Shown here in pieces: positions 23,650 through 34,562 of a stretch of DNA of 38,313 bases. Positions within the stretch are counted from its first letter, which is position 1; every line of letters begins with the position of its first letter. The DNA is taken from contig JAKCWW010000845.1 of assembly GCA_026260175.1 (NCBI GenBank), positions 51,214 to 89,526 on the forward strand, in the 5' to 3' direction. A program made the translations under genes and the position numbers. The notes under the pieces were generated by a model. The model had not been told where the DNA came from, searched no databases, and was given only the letters and a program-made list of their open reading frames with translations. The DNA comes from Reticulitermes lucifugus. Lineage: Eukaryota > Arthropoda > Insecta > Blattodea > Rhinotermitidae.

Positions 23650-23845
23650 TCATCTAAATTATAAACAAAACTTCAATTGTGATTATCAAAGAACACAGTG
23701 CGTCTCAGCTACAAATAACAACTAGTTAATGCCGTATATGGAAATAATCTGTGCTGACTGTGAGAATCAAAAGAAACACAAAAACATACCATATCACAAA
23801 ATGCAGATTTTCTTGAAGTTTGCTAGAAAGATTTCGTTGAATAGC
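23650..23845. repeat. Dispersed repeat D, copy 2
   Basis: Begins catctaaattata, also found at 36590, and continues with acttcaattgtg, ggaaataatctgtgc, aagaaacacaaaaaca and acaaaatgcagattttctt in the same order as the copy at 36585-36790. Diverged but collinear. Confidence 0.55.
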
Positions 23846-24156
23846 ATTACCCGATTGGTCTTCTTAATGCAAAAAAAGTGTGCCTCCTGTTAGGTAGGAT
23901 CTGAAATTTTATATATTATTTTGATCAACTTCACGCTTCAAAGGGTTGAGTAATACAAATCAGAGGTCACACTACAGAAGCTAAAGAAAGTAGAACACCT
24001 GGGCCTTAAAACTTTGAGCTTGTAACATTTTAACATTAAATATCTCACCGCAAGATTTAGAATTGTTGAATAATTAATACTTTAAAAAACGGAAGCAAGC
24101 ATTTGGTACAAAACTGTCCACGAAACACTGAACATATGTAAAGGTAAACATGTATG

Positions 24157-24162
24157 TTTATT
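24157..24162 (-). terminator. Candidate polyadenylation signal of YIPF5-like gene
   Basis: AATAAA on the minus strand, 28 nt after the stop codon. This would give a very short 3' UTR. A distal signal further left is possible. Confidence 0.4.
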
Positions 24163-24190
24163 AAATATTACTGCTCATATCAGAAGGTAT

Positions 24191-24367
<177 letters not shown>

Positions 24368-24461
24368 TCAGCAATACTGATATTCTGAGCGTACAACAAA
24401 CTCACAAACATGCACTATGAGAGTCCACCTCGCGATTATGGATGGTGGATGAGGACTGTAC

Positions 24462-24760
24462 GGGGTACACAGTGGCCCATTTGATTGAGGCACTGCGCTA
24501 CAAGCCGGAAGGTCGCTGGTTCCATTCCCAATGGGATTTTTCATTGACTTAATCCTTCCGGCCGCACTACGGCCCTGGGATCGACTCAGCCTCTAACAGA
24601 AATGAGTACCAGGGGTATCTCCTGGGGGTACAAGCGGCCGGTGCGTAGGGCTGACAACCTTACCACCTTCATATGCCAACTGTCTAGAAATTCTGCGAGC
24701 CTCAACCTCCTGAAGTCCTAAGGGTCTGTCCAGGCCTGTAATGGAATATCTTTACCTTTA
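24462..24760 (+). mobile_element. SINE-A copy within YIPF5-like intron
   Basis: Head cagtggcccatttgattgag, gcactgcgctacaagccgg and B-box-like ctggttccattcccaatggg are slightly decayed. Body aatccttccggccgcac, agcctctaacagaaatgagt and tail ctcaacctcctgaag are clear. Flanking 14-bp repeats (gatgaggactgtac at 24448, gatgtggattgtac at 24761) agree at 12 positions and are the likely target-site duplication. Orientation is antisense to the host gene. Confidence 0.88.
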
Positions 24761-24919
24761 GATGTGGATTGTACACTATAAAAAATATCTCCTGGATAAC
24801 AACTAATTTTAATAAAAAATCTCATTACAGTTAACATAAATTTATATGAATATCAGGTGTCAAATTTGTACTGAGTGACATGTCGGAATGAGGATTATTT
24901 TGATTCAGATTTAGACCTT

Positions 24920-24960
24920 CTTACGACGCTTTATCAACCACTAAAATTCAGCGTCGAAAC
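24920..24960 (+). ncRNA. Hammerhead-like motif, degenerate, in intron
   Basis: CTTACGA (one base from CUGACGA), a CGCT/AGCG stem closing a 19-nt loop, T, then CGAAAC. Long loop and altered core make activity unlikely. Listed because its order matches the other copies. Confidence 0.25.
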
Positions 24961-25190
24961 GTGCGTTAATCTGTAAGTGATGAATGAAGAAGAGTGTGCA
25001 AGGAAGAAGTTAACTAACCGCCTGAGCCAACACACGGCCCAGATGCAGAACTAACCCTGAAACTATGGACCATTAGCTATGCAGTAGGATTTCTTCGACA
25101 ACGGATCAGGATAACACAAACAGAAAAGGGCATATTTTCTGTGTTATAAACGAAACATTTGACAAAATTACACATAATAACTGTCACTTA

Positions 25191-25403
<213 letters not shown>

Positions 25404-25691
25404 TCACATCTCAAGGTAGTGCACAGAACATGCCCCTTATTTACAAACGCAATGAATTTCTTTTTCATTTCAACTGTAGCACATCGCCCATTCCCTTTCA
25501 ATTACAGCAATTCACTTGTTTTCCGTCAACGCCAAATCTCAAACGTCTACATTCAAACCCCCTGCCTCTCCAGTATCATCCCCTCAAGTTATACCTACAG
25601 CATTCTTCAAAATATTTAGGCCTACAAAACAATATTCACGTATCAATTCTTCTGGGGTACGACACCGTGTCACTGGGAATTGGTTCTAAAT

Positions 25692-25724
25692 GTTTCGACA
25701 TAACGTAGTCGTCTCATCTTCAAG
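25692..25724 (-). ncRNA. Hammerhead-like motif, degenerate
   Basis: Minus strand: CTTGAAGA, hairpin tgagacgactacgttatgtc, GAAAC and then ATTTAG, like the ATGTAG after the other cores. Stem II pairs imperfectly (GAC/GTC plus a few). It lies just left of the 550-bp repeat copy 2. Confidence 0.35.
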
Positions 25725-25788
25725 GGTCGAAATGTCCAAAAGGAATGGATACCTTAGCTACACCGCAGCTAAAACCTAACAAGACAAG

Positions 25789-26333
25789 CAACGTACGTAT
25801 AACGTAACAATGAGGCGGGTTTGTATAACCATTGTTACCGTAGAAAAGCAATAAGTATTACACATTCCGAGTGTGTCTGTAGCCTTAGTTATCCAGCATG
25901 CAAAGCGCATGCGCTGTGCTATATTGCCACCAATGGGCCGTCAGGCTCTACCATATTTTTCCATATTACCTCATAAATCGCACGATTTTCGGAAAAAAAG
26001 TTATTGAGCATACTGAGTGTGTTTTGATTTCCTCTACAACTTCTGTCTGATACATTTCACATTCTAAAAAGATTAGTGATATATCATTAATAGACAAACG
26101 ACTTTATGTAAAGTAGGCGTTATTCTTGTGAAATTTTAATAAAACTTGAATTTTCGCACCAGAGCTTCGAAAAATACTCAAATATTAAATTTCATGAAAA
26201 TCTGTCCTTTGGGAGCCGAGTTGTTCCATGTGGTCGTACAGAAAGAAAAACAGATTGAGAGAGAGACATGACGAAGCTAATAGTCGCTTTTCGCAATTTT
26301 GCGAATGCACCTAAAAACGAAAGAAATGCTCCC
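25789..26333. repeat. Dispersed ~550-bp repeat, copy 2
   Basis: Collinear with 4803-5354 in the same orientation (see shared blocks there). The GACAGACA tail is changed to gattgagagagagac. The frames predicted on the minus strand (26192-26491) are shadows. Confidence 0.8.
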
Positions 26334-26729
26334 TTTCTTGAATTTCCACACATACTTATTCTATATAATGCCAAAAATCGCACGATTATGCTAAATTTAT
26401 GTTGTACTTCTTTCACAAAAGTGCAATTATTTGGATTCATATAAAATAAATATATGTTTAATGCAAGGAATATATGTAATATAAAGTTCACACAAATCTT
26501 GTTTCATTACAGACATCGGTAACAGTGACCAACATCAAAAACACTTAAATAGTTACGACAAAGCACATAATTTTATATACTTCTGTACTTTAATTTTGAT
26601 TTTAATTGTATGTAACATTAAATCAAGGCATTTAATATTGCAGTTTACAAAACAGGACATTTGCAGCCACAGTATGATTATACAATACCCACATTAAGAT
26701 ATACTTCCATCTTCACTTTGTACAATGAT

Positions 26730-26766
26730 CTGACGAAGGCAAAAAATATGTGCCGAAATATGAATC
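26730..26766 (+). ncRNA. Hammerhead-like motif, degenerate
   Basis: CTGACGA, stem II aggc/gcc around an A-rich loop, then GAAAT (canonical GAAAC changed at 15.2). Stem III and the cleavage triplet are not clear. Confidence 0.4.
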
Positions 26767-26822
26767 CAACTGTATAACAAAAGAAAAAATGACTGATGTT
26801 GCCATACTTTTTGCGTTTACCG

Positions 26823-26862
26823 CCATCATCATCATCATCATCATCACCACCATCATCATCGT
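26823..26862. repeat. (ATC)n microsatellite
   Basis: Trinucleotide run with one ACC interruption. Confidence 0.9.
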
Positions 26863-27437
26863 CACTCTTGGCCTGTTCCGGTTACATGAACTAATTCTTT
26901 AAGGGACAGCGTTTACTTTATGGGGTTTGACATTCAGAAACTCTAACCTTGTACACACAGAGTGCATTTATGTGTGATCATTTCCCTATACAGCAGTAAC
27001 GGACTGGTTTTTGTAACAGACAGAATATGCGTACTTTGCGACACGAAATTCATCTGTAAATGCGATTCGGGTTAATCTTATTTTTTTAACGGGAAAACTG
27101 TTGTCTGTCGTCAGCCGTGACGTCACGTCTCACAGAAACGTTTAAGTAAATCTCTATCCTTCAGTAAGCTTTGATACAAGGCATATTCATGTCAACTACG
27201 AAGCACTTTAACAGCATATCCGGCAGGGCGTCTTCTATGTTGAACCAATACGATACAAAGATGCGGTTACTGTAATTCTTACGTTTTGATCAGTTATAGC
27301 ATTACTTAATGACACCAGTCTCTATTAATACTTTGAACGACCCGATGGCTATAGAAGGTTAATTCGAAAGGATGCAGAAGGAACTGCTGGCTGCCAATTT
27401 AATTCACTGGTAGAGTTAAGGACAACAACGAAAACCT

Positions 27438-27530
27438 TTAGTCAGCCTCCGGAACGAGAGTTGAACCTGGAATTTCCAGACTTCTAAACAGGTGTGCCAA
27501 TCACTCAACCCAAAAACTCGCTCCTTATAC
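27438..27530 (-). repeat. tRNA-like SINE head, decayed
   Basis: Minus strand: tgggttgagtgattggcaca resembles an A box region and ccaggttcaactctcgttcc a B box (GGTTCRANYCY). Spacing of about 45 bp fits a tRNA-derived promoter. No tail identified, so only weakly supported. Confidence 0.4.
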
Positions 27531-28547
27531 TTTGGCCCATGTTTAAGGTAAGAAGTCAGCTTCAAAACTCGGCCGCTTTTAACTCCTTTCTCATTTGTAA
27601 AAAATATGGTGTACACTGAAAGTGAATTCTTACTGCCACACACTCAATAACAAAATCTTTACTCGTCCACAATCATCATTAGTATAACCAAGATATGTTT
27701 CCATATCAATAGTATATCCGCCACGTGGTATGAAAATATACTCGTAGACCCAAAGTTCCATGTACGAAATGTACTGTAGTTGTTACATTAGCTACACAAC
27801 ACACTAAGGTCATTTTACCTCTATGTCTCGTTGTGGAAAAATTGAATTACAATACAGGAATGGGGAAACAATACGGTTTCTAATTCACAGAAAGGAACGT
27901 ACTGAGAATATCAACAAGTTAATGTAATAAGCCTTTCCCCTAATAATAGAACTGAAACAGTATATAACGTAGGACCGAACTTACACTGTATTTCTCCTAT
28001 TACATTGAACAACATGACGCAGTCTCAAGAAGGTACACAGTACACACGTACACGGTAAGGTCTGCAGACAACTTTCCCGAACTGGATCAACAGTCTCTCA
28101 CAATGAATCATCAGAGCCTGTTATCATTCGCGATTTTCTTGCAATTGTTCATTTCGTTTAATTTCACTACAATCCATCACAAAAATTGTATTGTGTAAAT
28201 ACAGGTAGAAGGTGCCTTGACCACATCTAACAAATGAGAACTCAGAGGAGCCAAAATTTATTTGAAAATAATGACGTCTGCATTAGAGTTAGCACACTAC
28301 CCGTCTGACTTCCAATTTTATTCCTAGAACAACGAATTTTAAAGCGGTGATAGTGGCAACAACTTCAGCTTCGAAGTGTCGGTAACTACATACCAATCTA
28401 CACGGCATAATATTCCAGAAGACTTGAATCTTCAAAGTTAAAAGTGTTTTATATCAGAATTATCACAGTCTTCGCAGTTTATCAATTATACAGATGTTCT
28501 GTTAAGCAACCTGTTGTGTTATACAGACATACAAACGAAACTAACGG

Positions 28548-28770
28548 CCGACTCCAGTGGCCGCGTAGTCTAAGGCGTGGGTCTGCGGCCGCTCGCTTGC
28601 TGGGATTACGGGTTCTAATCCCGCCGGGGGCATAGATGTCTGTCTCTTGTGAGTGTTGTGTGTTGTCAGGTAGAGGTCTCTGCGTAGGCCTAATCACTCG
28701 TACAGAGGAGTCCTACCGAGTGTGGTGTGTGTGAGTGTGATCTTCGGATGGTGAGCACCATACCCCGCAC
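28548..28770 (+). repeat. SINE-B copy, 3' truncated
   Basis: Head ccagtggccgcgtagtctaa, B box gggttctaatcccg (one change), then gatgtctgtctcttgtgag, tcaggtagaggtctctgcg and cagaggagtcctaccgagtg. It stops after gatcttcggatgg without the ctgttgcgcc end seen in other copies. The open frames at 28444-28697 are shadows. Confidence 0.85.
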
Positions 28771-28784
28771 GTTTTAACCCCGAA

Positions 28785-28918
28785 AAAACCGGTACCCATT
28801 GTATACGAAGCTAGGTGGTCCTAAGGACCGGTCTGGACGGGCAAAGAAAATTTCGCCCCCACCAGGATTCGATCCCCGGACCGTTCATCCCTATAATGAC
28901 TGCGCCATCCCGGCCGCC
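28785..28918 (-). repeat. SINE-E, second tRNA-derived family
   Basis: Minus strand: cggccgggatggcgcagtca (A-box region) and gggatcgaatcctgg (B box), followed by gggggcgaaattttctttgc and ccagaccggtccttagg. It lies tail to tail with the SINE-B copy 15 bp away. It does not match SINE-A, B or C beyond tRNA-like motifs and a shared ccagaccgg. Confidence 0.6.
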
Positions 28919-29531
28919 TTATTAAAACCGAAAATGTAAGTAGACACAATACAACGATAAAGAGTAAATAAAAGAAGAAAAGGTGGGGATTCATAACAAC
29001 AGGAAACAGAACGAACGGGCAGAACTGCGCTCAAGTGGTTATGTTGTCACCAGCGCAATTACAGCAGTACGGAACAGCACAGGTGCAGTAAGTCCATAAT
29101 AATCTCGCCCCACGTGTGAGTACTGTATTATGTGCGGCAGTAATCACTGTACAAGGAGTCGGATCGTCGTTATTAGGGGGTCTCCATTCACGACATTTCG
29201 CGTTGCTTCAGTACCGCGGTTTTGTTTAGCCACCCCCTTATACAGCTCCGAAACGAGGCATGAATAAATTAACAAACCCAGGGAACAGATATCTTTACTA
29301 CTAAGATGTCAGCGACAAAGTGGCCTGCTTGTTAGGCATGTATGAATATACAAGGGATGCTGAAGGCTGCCTAATCTCTTAGTTAATAACAAATTTTCAT
29401 GATAGACTGCACGTAGCCATCGAATAACAGTCAGCATTTACGGATACTTACACTGCTGTGATCAACGTTACTGACTATTAAATGGGAGACCAGATATTAT
29501 ATCGTTCATTTTAATATTATAATCTTCAAAC

Positions 29532-29718
29532 TGGAATAATAAATAGACCGCCAATCACAACCCAATATGTTAGTTATTTAATATTTAATATAACACGTTT
29601 CGGCCTGTATGGCCATCGTCAGGTATTAACATTATTATAAAATACTTTTTAGAGGAACGATTAAATATTAAACATATAAAAATACCGATTTGTGACCGAC
29701 GGTCCATTTGTTATTCCA
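29532..29718. mobile_element. Foldback element around a hammerhead-like core
   Basis: Inverted arms of about 60 bp (29532-29592 and 29660-29718) share ggaataa-aaat-gaccg, tcacaa, atatgtt and tttaatatttaat. Between the arms a perfect GGCC-ATACA-GGCC hairpin is flanked by the core bases. Non-coding. Confidence 0.68.
29597..29622 (-). ncRNA. Hammerhead-like motif with perfect stem II
   Basis: Minus strand: CTGACGA, T, GGCC-ATACA-GGCC and GAAACGTG. Core bases and stem II are intact. The following sequence is AT-rich and does not form an obvious short stem III with a GUC, unless a distant GGTC at the far arm is used. Confidence 0.5.
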
Positions 29719-29870
29719 ATATGTGTGTCACAACGGGACGTAAATACTTAAGTTCAGAATTTTCATCTTAACGTAGAACATCCCCGTTGGTGTATTTATC
29801 AAGTGTATATTTATTAGTTCGTCAGTCACACTCAACAAACTGTATTATACACCTTTTTACTTGGCAACTA

Positions 29871-29899
29871 GTTTCGGCTCAGTAAAGAGCCGTCATCAG
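29871..29899 (-). ncRNA. Hammerhead-like motif with canonical CUGAUGA core
   Basis: Minus strand: CTGATGA, C, GGCTC-TTTACT-GAGCC and GAAAC. Both core blocks are canonical and stem II is perfect with five pairs. Stems I and III are not evident within about 40 bp. The flank agtttgttgagtgtgactg on the 3' side continues into AT-rich sequence. Confidence 0.52.
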
Positions 29900-30257
29900 G
29901 CCATTAACGAAAACTGTAAAAATGGAAACCCTGTATGTTATACGAAGAAGATTTCCCCTTACATCGTGAATATATTATATACGTACATTAAAAACAGTAG
30001 GTATATGATATATATGGCCTAAGCAATATATTTAAAAATTGAAGTGAATGTTAAAAATGCCAATGTTGTTATAAACAGTAGAAAAATATTATAGAAATAA
30101 CATTTAAAAAGTAGTTTAAAAACGTAAGATCAAGAGTCAATTGTAAAGGTTTAGTAATATATATAGGCAGTACTAGAACGAAACATAAACATGCTACCGG
30201 TATCACCCAATATGTTTGTTAGCAGTCGTCTTGCAAAATTGTCCTGATAGTTTTTCG
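29900..30257. other. AT-rich non-coding
   Basis: Nothing recognised besides runs of TATATA. Confidence 0.35.
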
Positions 30258-30707
30258 TGCAGAAACTATATGTATGTGTTTTCCAGCACTCCCAGTACCT
30301 TTTTATAATCTCCACGTCTATATACGTCTTCTGATAGACTAATTCAGTGGTCTACATACACGTCTTGGGTAGTGCTAGAGCATTGCACTTCCTCAAAAGG
30401 TACCATAACAAATACCACAACCCGAATAAATACCGTCCAACAAAACATATCATAATACTTCATTCCTGTAAGTAAACTTTCTATGAACATACTAATATTA
30501 TTCATGTTACAACTCCTAACATTACTCGAATTTATTTAACAGTTAATGGTAAGAGTTTTGGTATCCTTTTAGGAAGCACATTGCTCTAGCACTACCCAAC
30601 TCGTCAGTATGGACCATTAAATTAGTCTATCAGAAGACCTATATAGACGTGGAGATTATAAAAAAGATACTGGGAGTGACGGAAACCACATACATATAGT
30701 TTCTGCA
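30258..30707. mobile_element. MITE-like element with ~150-bp terminal inverted repeats
   Basis: Arms 30258-30408 and 30560-30707 match closely: tgcagaaactatatgtatgt, tataatctccacgtctatat, tcttctgatagactaat and gggtagtgctagagca, each with its complement on the other side. The loop is 150 bp, AT-rich and non-coding. No target-site duplication was identified with confidence. Confidence 0.8.
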
Positions 30708-30715
30708 TGAGCCGT

Positions 30716-30788
30716 CAATTATTCGCGGATTTTCGCTTTTGCGGAGGTCTTGGAACTAAACCCCAGCGAAAAGCGAGGGATTACTGTA
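30716..30788 (-). mobile_element. Tigger/pogo-like terminal end
   Basis: On the minus strand it begins at a TA with cagtaatccctcgctttt, then cgctgggg, ttccaagacctccgcaaaag and cgaaaatccgcg. CAGTA-TCCCTCG with a CGCGG-type block is typical of pogo/Tigger ends. The matching other end is missing and the fragment abuts the MITE. Confidence 0.55.
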
Positions 30789-31276
30789 TGTAATGCATGT
30801 ACACAGAAGGTGGGAAAAAATCTGCACACAAAAACTGGTGATGGATGGAAAACCTCAAAACAAAACAAAAAAAAAACACCAAATGTGAAACGAACAGATC
30901 CTCTACACCACACGTCGCCACAAACCCGCGCACGTCTGTCCTTTCTTATGCGCCCACGGTGCATTCAGACGACGTCATTACCTATACATTCTAATAAAAA
31001 AATTAACGGAATTTATTCATATCATTTACAAGTAACGTTACGACAAAGAATCATGCTTCTAGAGCGTTGACAAACTACCGATGATTTAGCTGCCACACAT
31101 AACCCTCGCCACACTAACTTTGTTCCTTGTTAGAAGCGCTACCATTCCACTGATTAATTAATGAGTCAGTGTTGGAAGAAATGTCAAAGTAGAAGTGTTG
31201 CACGTGTTCTTTCTCATTTGTTTTTAGTTACGTATTAATTGCATTTTCAATTGTGAAATGTTGACTTGCCTTTAAA

Positions 31277-33150
31277 ATGAATACACCTGGACGGAGTAAG
31301 AAGCCACGTGTTTATAACTTTCGAGAGGAGCGGAAAGAAAAATAATGTTTCATTGAATTTAAGGGGAATGGAGTTTGCCTTTTGTGCCACAGTACTGTCG
31401 TGCTTGATAAATATAATTCCGAAAGGCAATTTTAAACAAATTATAGTTACTTTGGCCAAAATTATTTGCCTCACAGTGAACTGAGTAAAATTAAAATTAG
31501 TGACTTAAAAGAGAAAATCTATTTAAAGAAACTACTGGAGAAACCTAGCAATGTGACCATTGTTCTTGCCAAGAAGAAAGCGTAGTTTCAATACGGTGAA
31601 TGAATAAAAGAAACCCTCATTTCTGGCGCAGAGTTTTTCTCAATGGCTTTTCAGATAAACGAGAAATAATACCTGATATGAATGATTTTCAGTTGTCAGC
31701 GAGTACGGCTAAAGAAAAGGTCAAGATAATTTTAGTGACATTTAAATACAGCTAATCAGTGATGTAAATACATGTTAGTATGCACTTCAAGTGGATGAAT
31801 CCTTGGATATATTAGACGCAGCTCAGTTTATAATTATGATTAGAATGGTTTTCCAAGCCTACACAGCCACAGATTAAACATTGACAATTCTGCCGTTGAA
31901 AGGAAGGGCAAGACGATAAGTCTTTTACGAAGCATTTTAAAGTTGTATTTATACAACAGACATGCTATTAAATAAGTTGTCTTCGATTACTACTGATGAA
32001 GTTCCGGGTATGTTTCGCTGCAAAAATGTTATTGCACAGTGCAGGAAAGATGAAACATTCCCTAAATTTACCTCATATCACTGTGTTATAAACCTAGAAG
32101 TTCGTTGCGCTAAAGGTCTTCCATTTAAGCATCTTTTGGACACAGTAACAAAAATTGCAAACCCCACTACAGCAGCGCCATTGCAACATACGCTTTCAAA
32201 AATTTGTTTGAGGATGTCGAAAACGAGTACTCTGATCTGATATCATACATGAAAGAAAAATGACTCAGTAAAGGGAAAGGCCAGGAGCGTTTTATAAACA
32301 TGACTGATAAATCCAAAACACTTCACAAAGTCAAAAACGAGATTGTTGATTCCCTGAATGACTACTAGTGGTTAACGGATTTCGCTTTTCTTGCTATTGT
32401 CATGCAAAACAATATTTTGAACCTTGAGCTTCAAGGCAGGGATAAATATGTGGCGGACATGATTAGTTCAAGAAACGCTTTTAAAAGTAAATTATTACTT
32501 TAGAAGTCACACTTGGGTAAAAAAAATCGCTGACGCATTTCCAAAATATGACAAAAATTATCAAGGAATGTAATTTTGATTCAAGTTTGTTACGGACATT
32601 TAGAAGAGCTGAGCAATGTATTCAAAGAAGGACTTGTCCGGCTTTGTGAAACCGAGTTAATTATGATGCTTTACGTAAACACATTCAGTTCTCTGGGCGT
32701 CAATTTTGTTGCCAAAGGTAAGAATGCTATTTACGAAGAAAATGTTGAAGGGCCATAACCATAGACTTTGGAACTAAAGGCCAACTGAACCCTAAAGGCT
32801 TACAATTTAGATGACAATTTCTGGGAATTGGTAGGCCACACAATTTCCATTGCTGAAAAATTCTGAAATCAGGGCTAAATAGTACTTTGGATCAACCTAT
32901 CTCTGTGAATCAACGTTACTGATAAAGATATTTTAGAAAAGTATAGATATCGCCTTTCTTATCCTAACCTTATGTAGTGGCTATTTTACTAGCTGATATG
33001 TCAAATTACGATCCTGAATTTCAAACATTACAAGTAAAATTCAGTGTTAAATCTCGCATTAATAATCTCTTGCTGAAAATTATAAGCCTAATATCGGCCC
33101 TTTTATACAATTCTCTCTTTCAATATTCTCTGCTTAGTATTAGCAACATT
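31277..33150 (+). pseudogene. Decayed hAT-family transposase (ZBED/GTF2IRD2-like)
   Basis: The plus strand, read across frames, keeps the order of a hAT transposase. A BED-type finger start (KPRVYNFREERK, then NGVCLLCHSTVVLDK with the CxxC) is at about 31310-31400. Then come SELSKIKISDLKEK, a middle with MLLNKLSSITTDEVPGMFRC and FTSYHCVINLEVRCAKGLPF (31962-32130), and LNLELQGRDKYVADMI with FKSKLLL (about 32420-32500). CVINLEVRCAK matches the conserved C-IH-EALCAK region that follows the catalytic Asp in these proteins. The first frame of 92 codons is the longest intact piece. More than a dozen stops and frameshifts make it dead. Terminal repeats were not found. Confidence 0.85.
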
Positions 33151-34343
33151 TCATTAAGTAAAAAGTCTATTGTATGATGGTATTTCATTATTTATTTTTA
33201 ATGCAATAAAATGATTATATGTCTACATACGCCCGCGAAGAAGTTCTGAAATTTCAGCTGCGCACTTAGTACCGTACAGTTCGTCGACACCTGCTCTAGA
33301 TAGAGGTCACTCCCATCAATGTATTTGCTGTTAGGATCGGTCGGAATATTGTCAATTTGATGGTCCATTCTTGCCACAATATCTTGGTAACGATTCCACC
33401 TACGGGATTTTTTCATTTAAACTGTGTTTTGTTTGAGGTATTCAACCCTTCCCCGTTTTTCGTATTCATCAATTTTCTCACATCCTGTATAACGCATTGG
33501 AATGTATCTGAAAGCAGGACAATATTGTTGTGTTCATGAAACATAGTGCCGAATATTCCTCCTTCTTGAGAAATGACTTCATAAAGTAACTAACATTTCT
33601 CAAAATAGTGCTAAATGCCGAGTTAATATATAGATACTTCACAATTCGTCTATAATAACTATACATCCCGATATGTGTCTTACACACAGGTCACCAACAA
33701 ACTAGGCTGTCACAAAGCAAACCCTGTAAAATAACACAATATGAAAATGTTCTTCCAGTGAAATGTCATACAAATGCACATTTCACTGCTACAGCTAACG
33801 GCTTTCAGTGCGCTCCATAATGGAATAAAAATTATTGCATCAAATAAATCACGTTCAGGATAATAAGATTCACTGAACCATAAAACAGAAAACATACATA
33901 TCCTATTTTTATAATTGTAAAGCAGGTTTCAACTTGAATATTCCAGTGAGAATTAACATCCAAGCAAATGCGAAAGCGGAGTCTACTGAACAAAAACTAA
34001 TATTTTAATTAATATTGATGATATATGCGATGATCAGATATCTATACATTTCAGAACACAGCATTCCATTAAATAGGATGTATATTTTCGATTCAAAAGC
34101 ATTCGGGTTTATTCGCAGCTTGAAAAAATGTTACGTTTCTGTCTTATATCAGGACATCAGACAAAACAAACTGCTGATAATACATGAGGCACGTACGATC
34201 TGAAGTATAAAGATCCGTTACATTCAAGGGGGCAATACCGACACAAAATACACAAGGAAAAGCCTGGATACAGTGAAAGGCACGGCTGTTCCTGCACACG
34301 CCATAAAGGCTGTACAGCGCCATTCACTCTTAACCTCAACACT
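33151..34343. other. Non-coding stretch, nothing identified
   Basis: Several 60-70 codon chance frames on both strands; none recognisable. It may hold the 3' end of the hAT element. Confidence 0.35.
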
Positions 34344-34562
34344 AGATGGAGGTGAGTGATCAGATTGACATCGTAGCTACTTTACTTCCGGTGAAAGAAT
34401 CCTCAGCACCCACTGAACAGAAAGGCTGGGTGGGCTCCAGAACCGGTCTGAAGACTTTGGAGAAAGTATACGCCTCTTGCTTCTACAGAGAATTAAACCA
34501 TCATTCCTCGAACCTCCATCCCACAGCCTAGTCACTATACCGACTGAGCTATTCCGGTTTCT
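34344..34562 (-). repeat. SINE-C, tRNA-derived, minus-strand copy
   Basis: Minus strand: ccggaatagctcagtcggta (clear A box), gatggaggttcgaggaatga (B box region), tagaagcaagagg, tcttcagaccggttctggag and attctttcaccgg-aagtaaag at its 3' end. It is collinear with 7170-7400, with better head preservation. The overlapping 141-codon frame on the minus strand is spurious. Confidence 0.75.

Larger units (their letters stand above)
26334..29531. other. Mostly non-coding stretch with SINE remnants
   Basis: Apart from the features listed separately (26730, 26823, 27438 and 28548-28918), nothing coding or repetitive was recognised. Confidence 0.35.
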
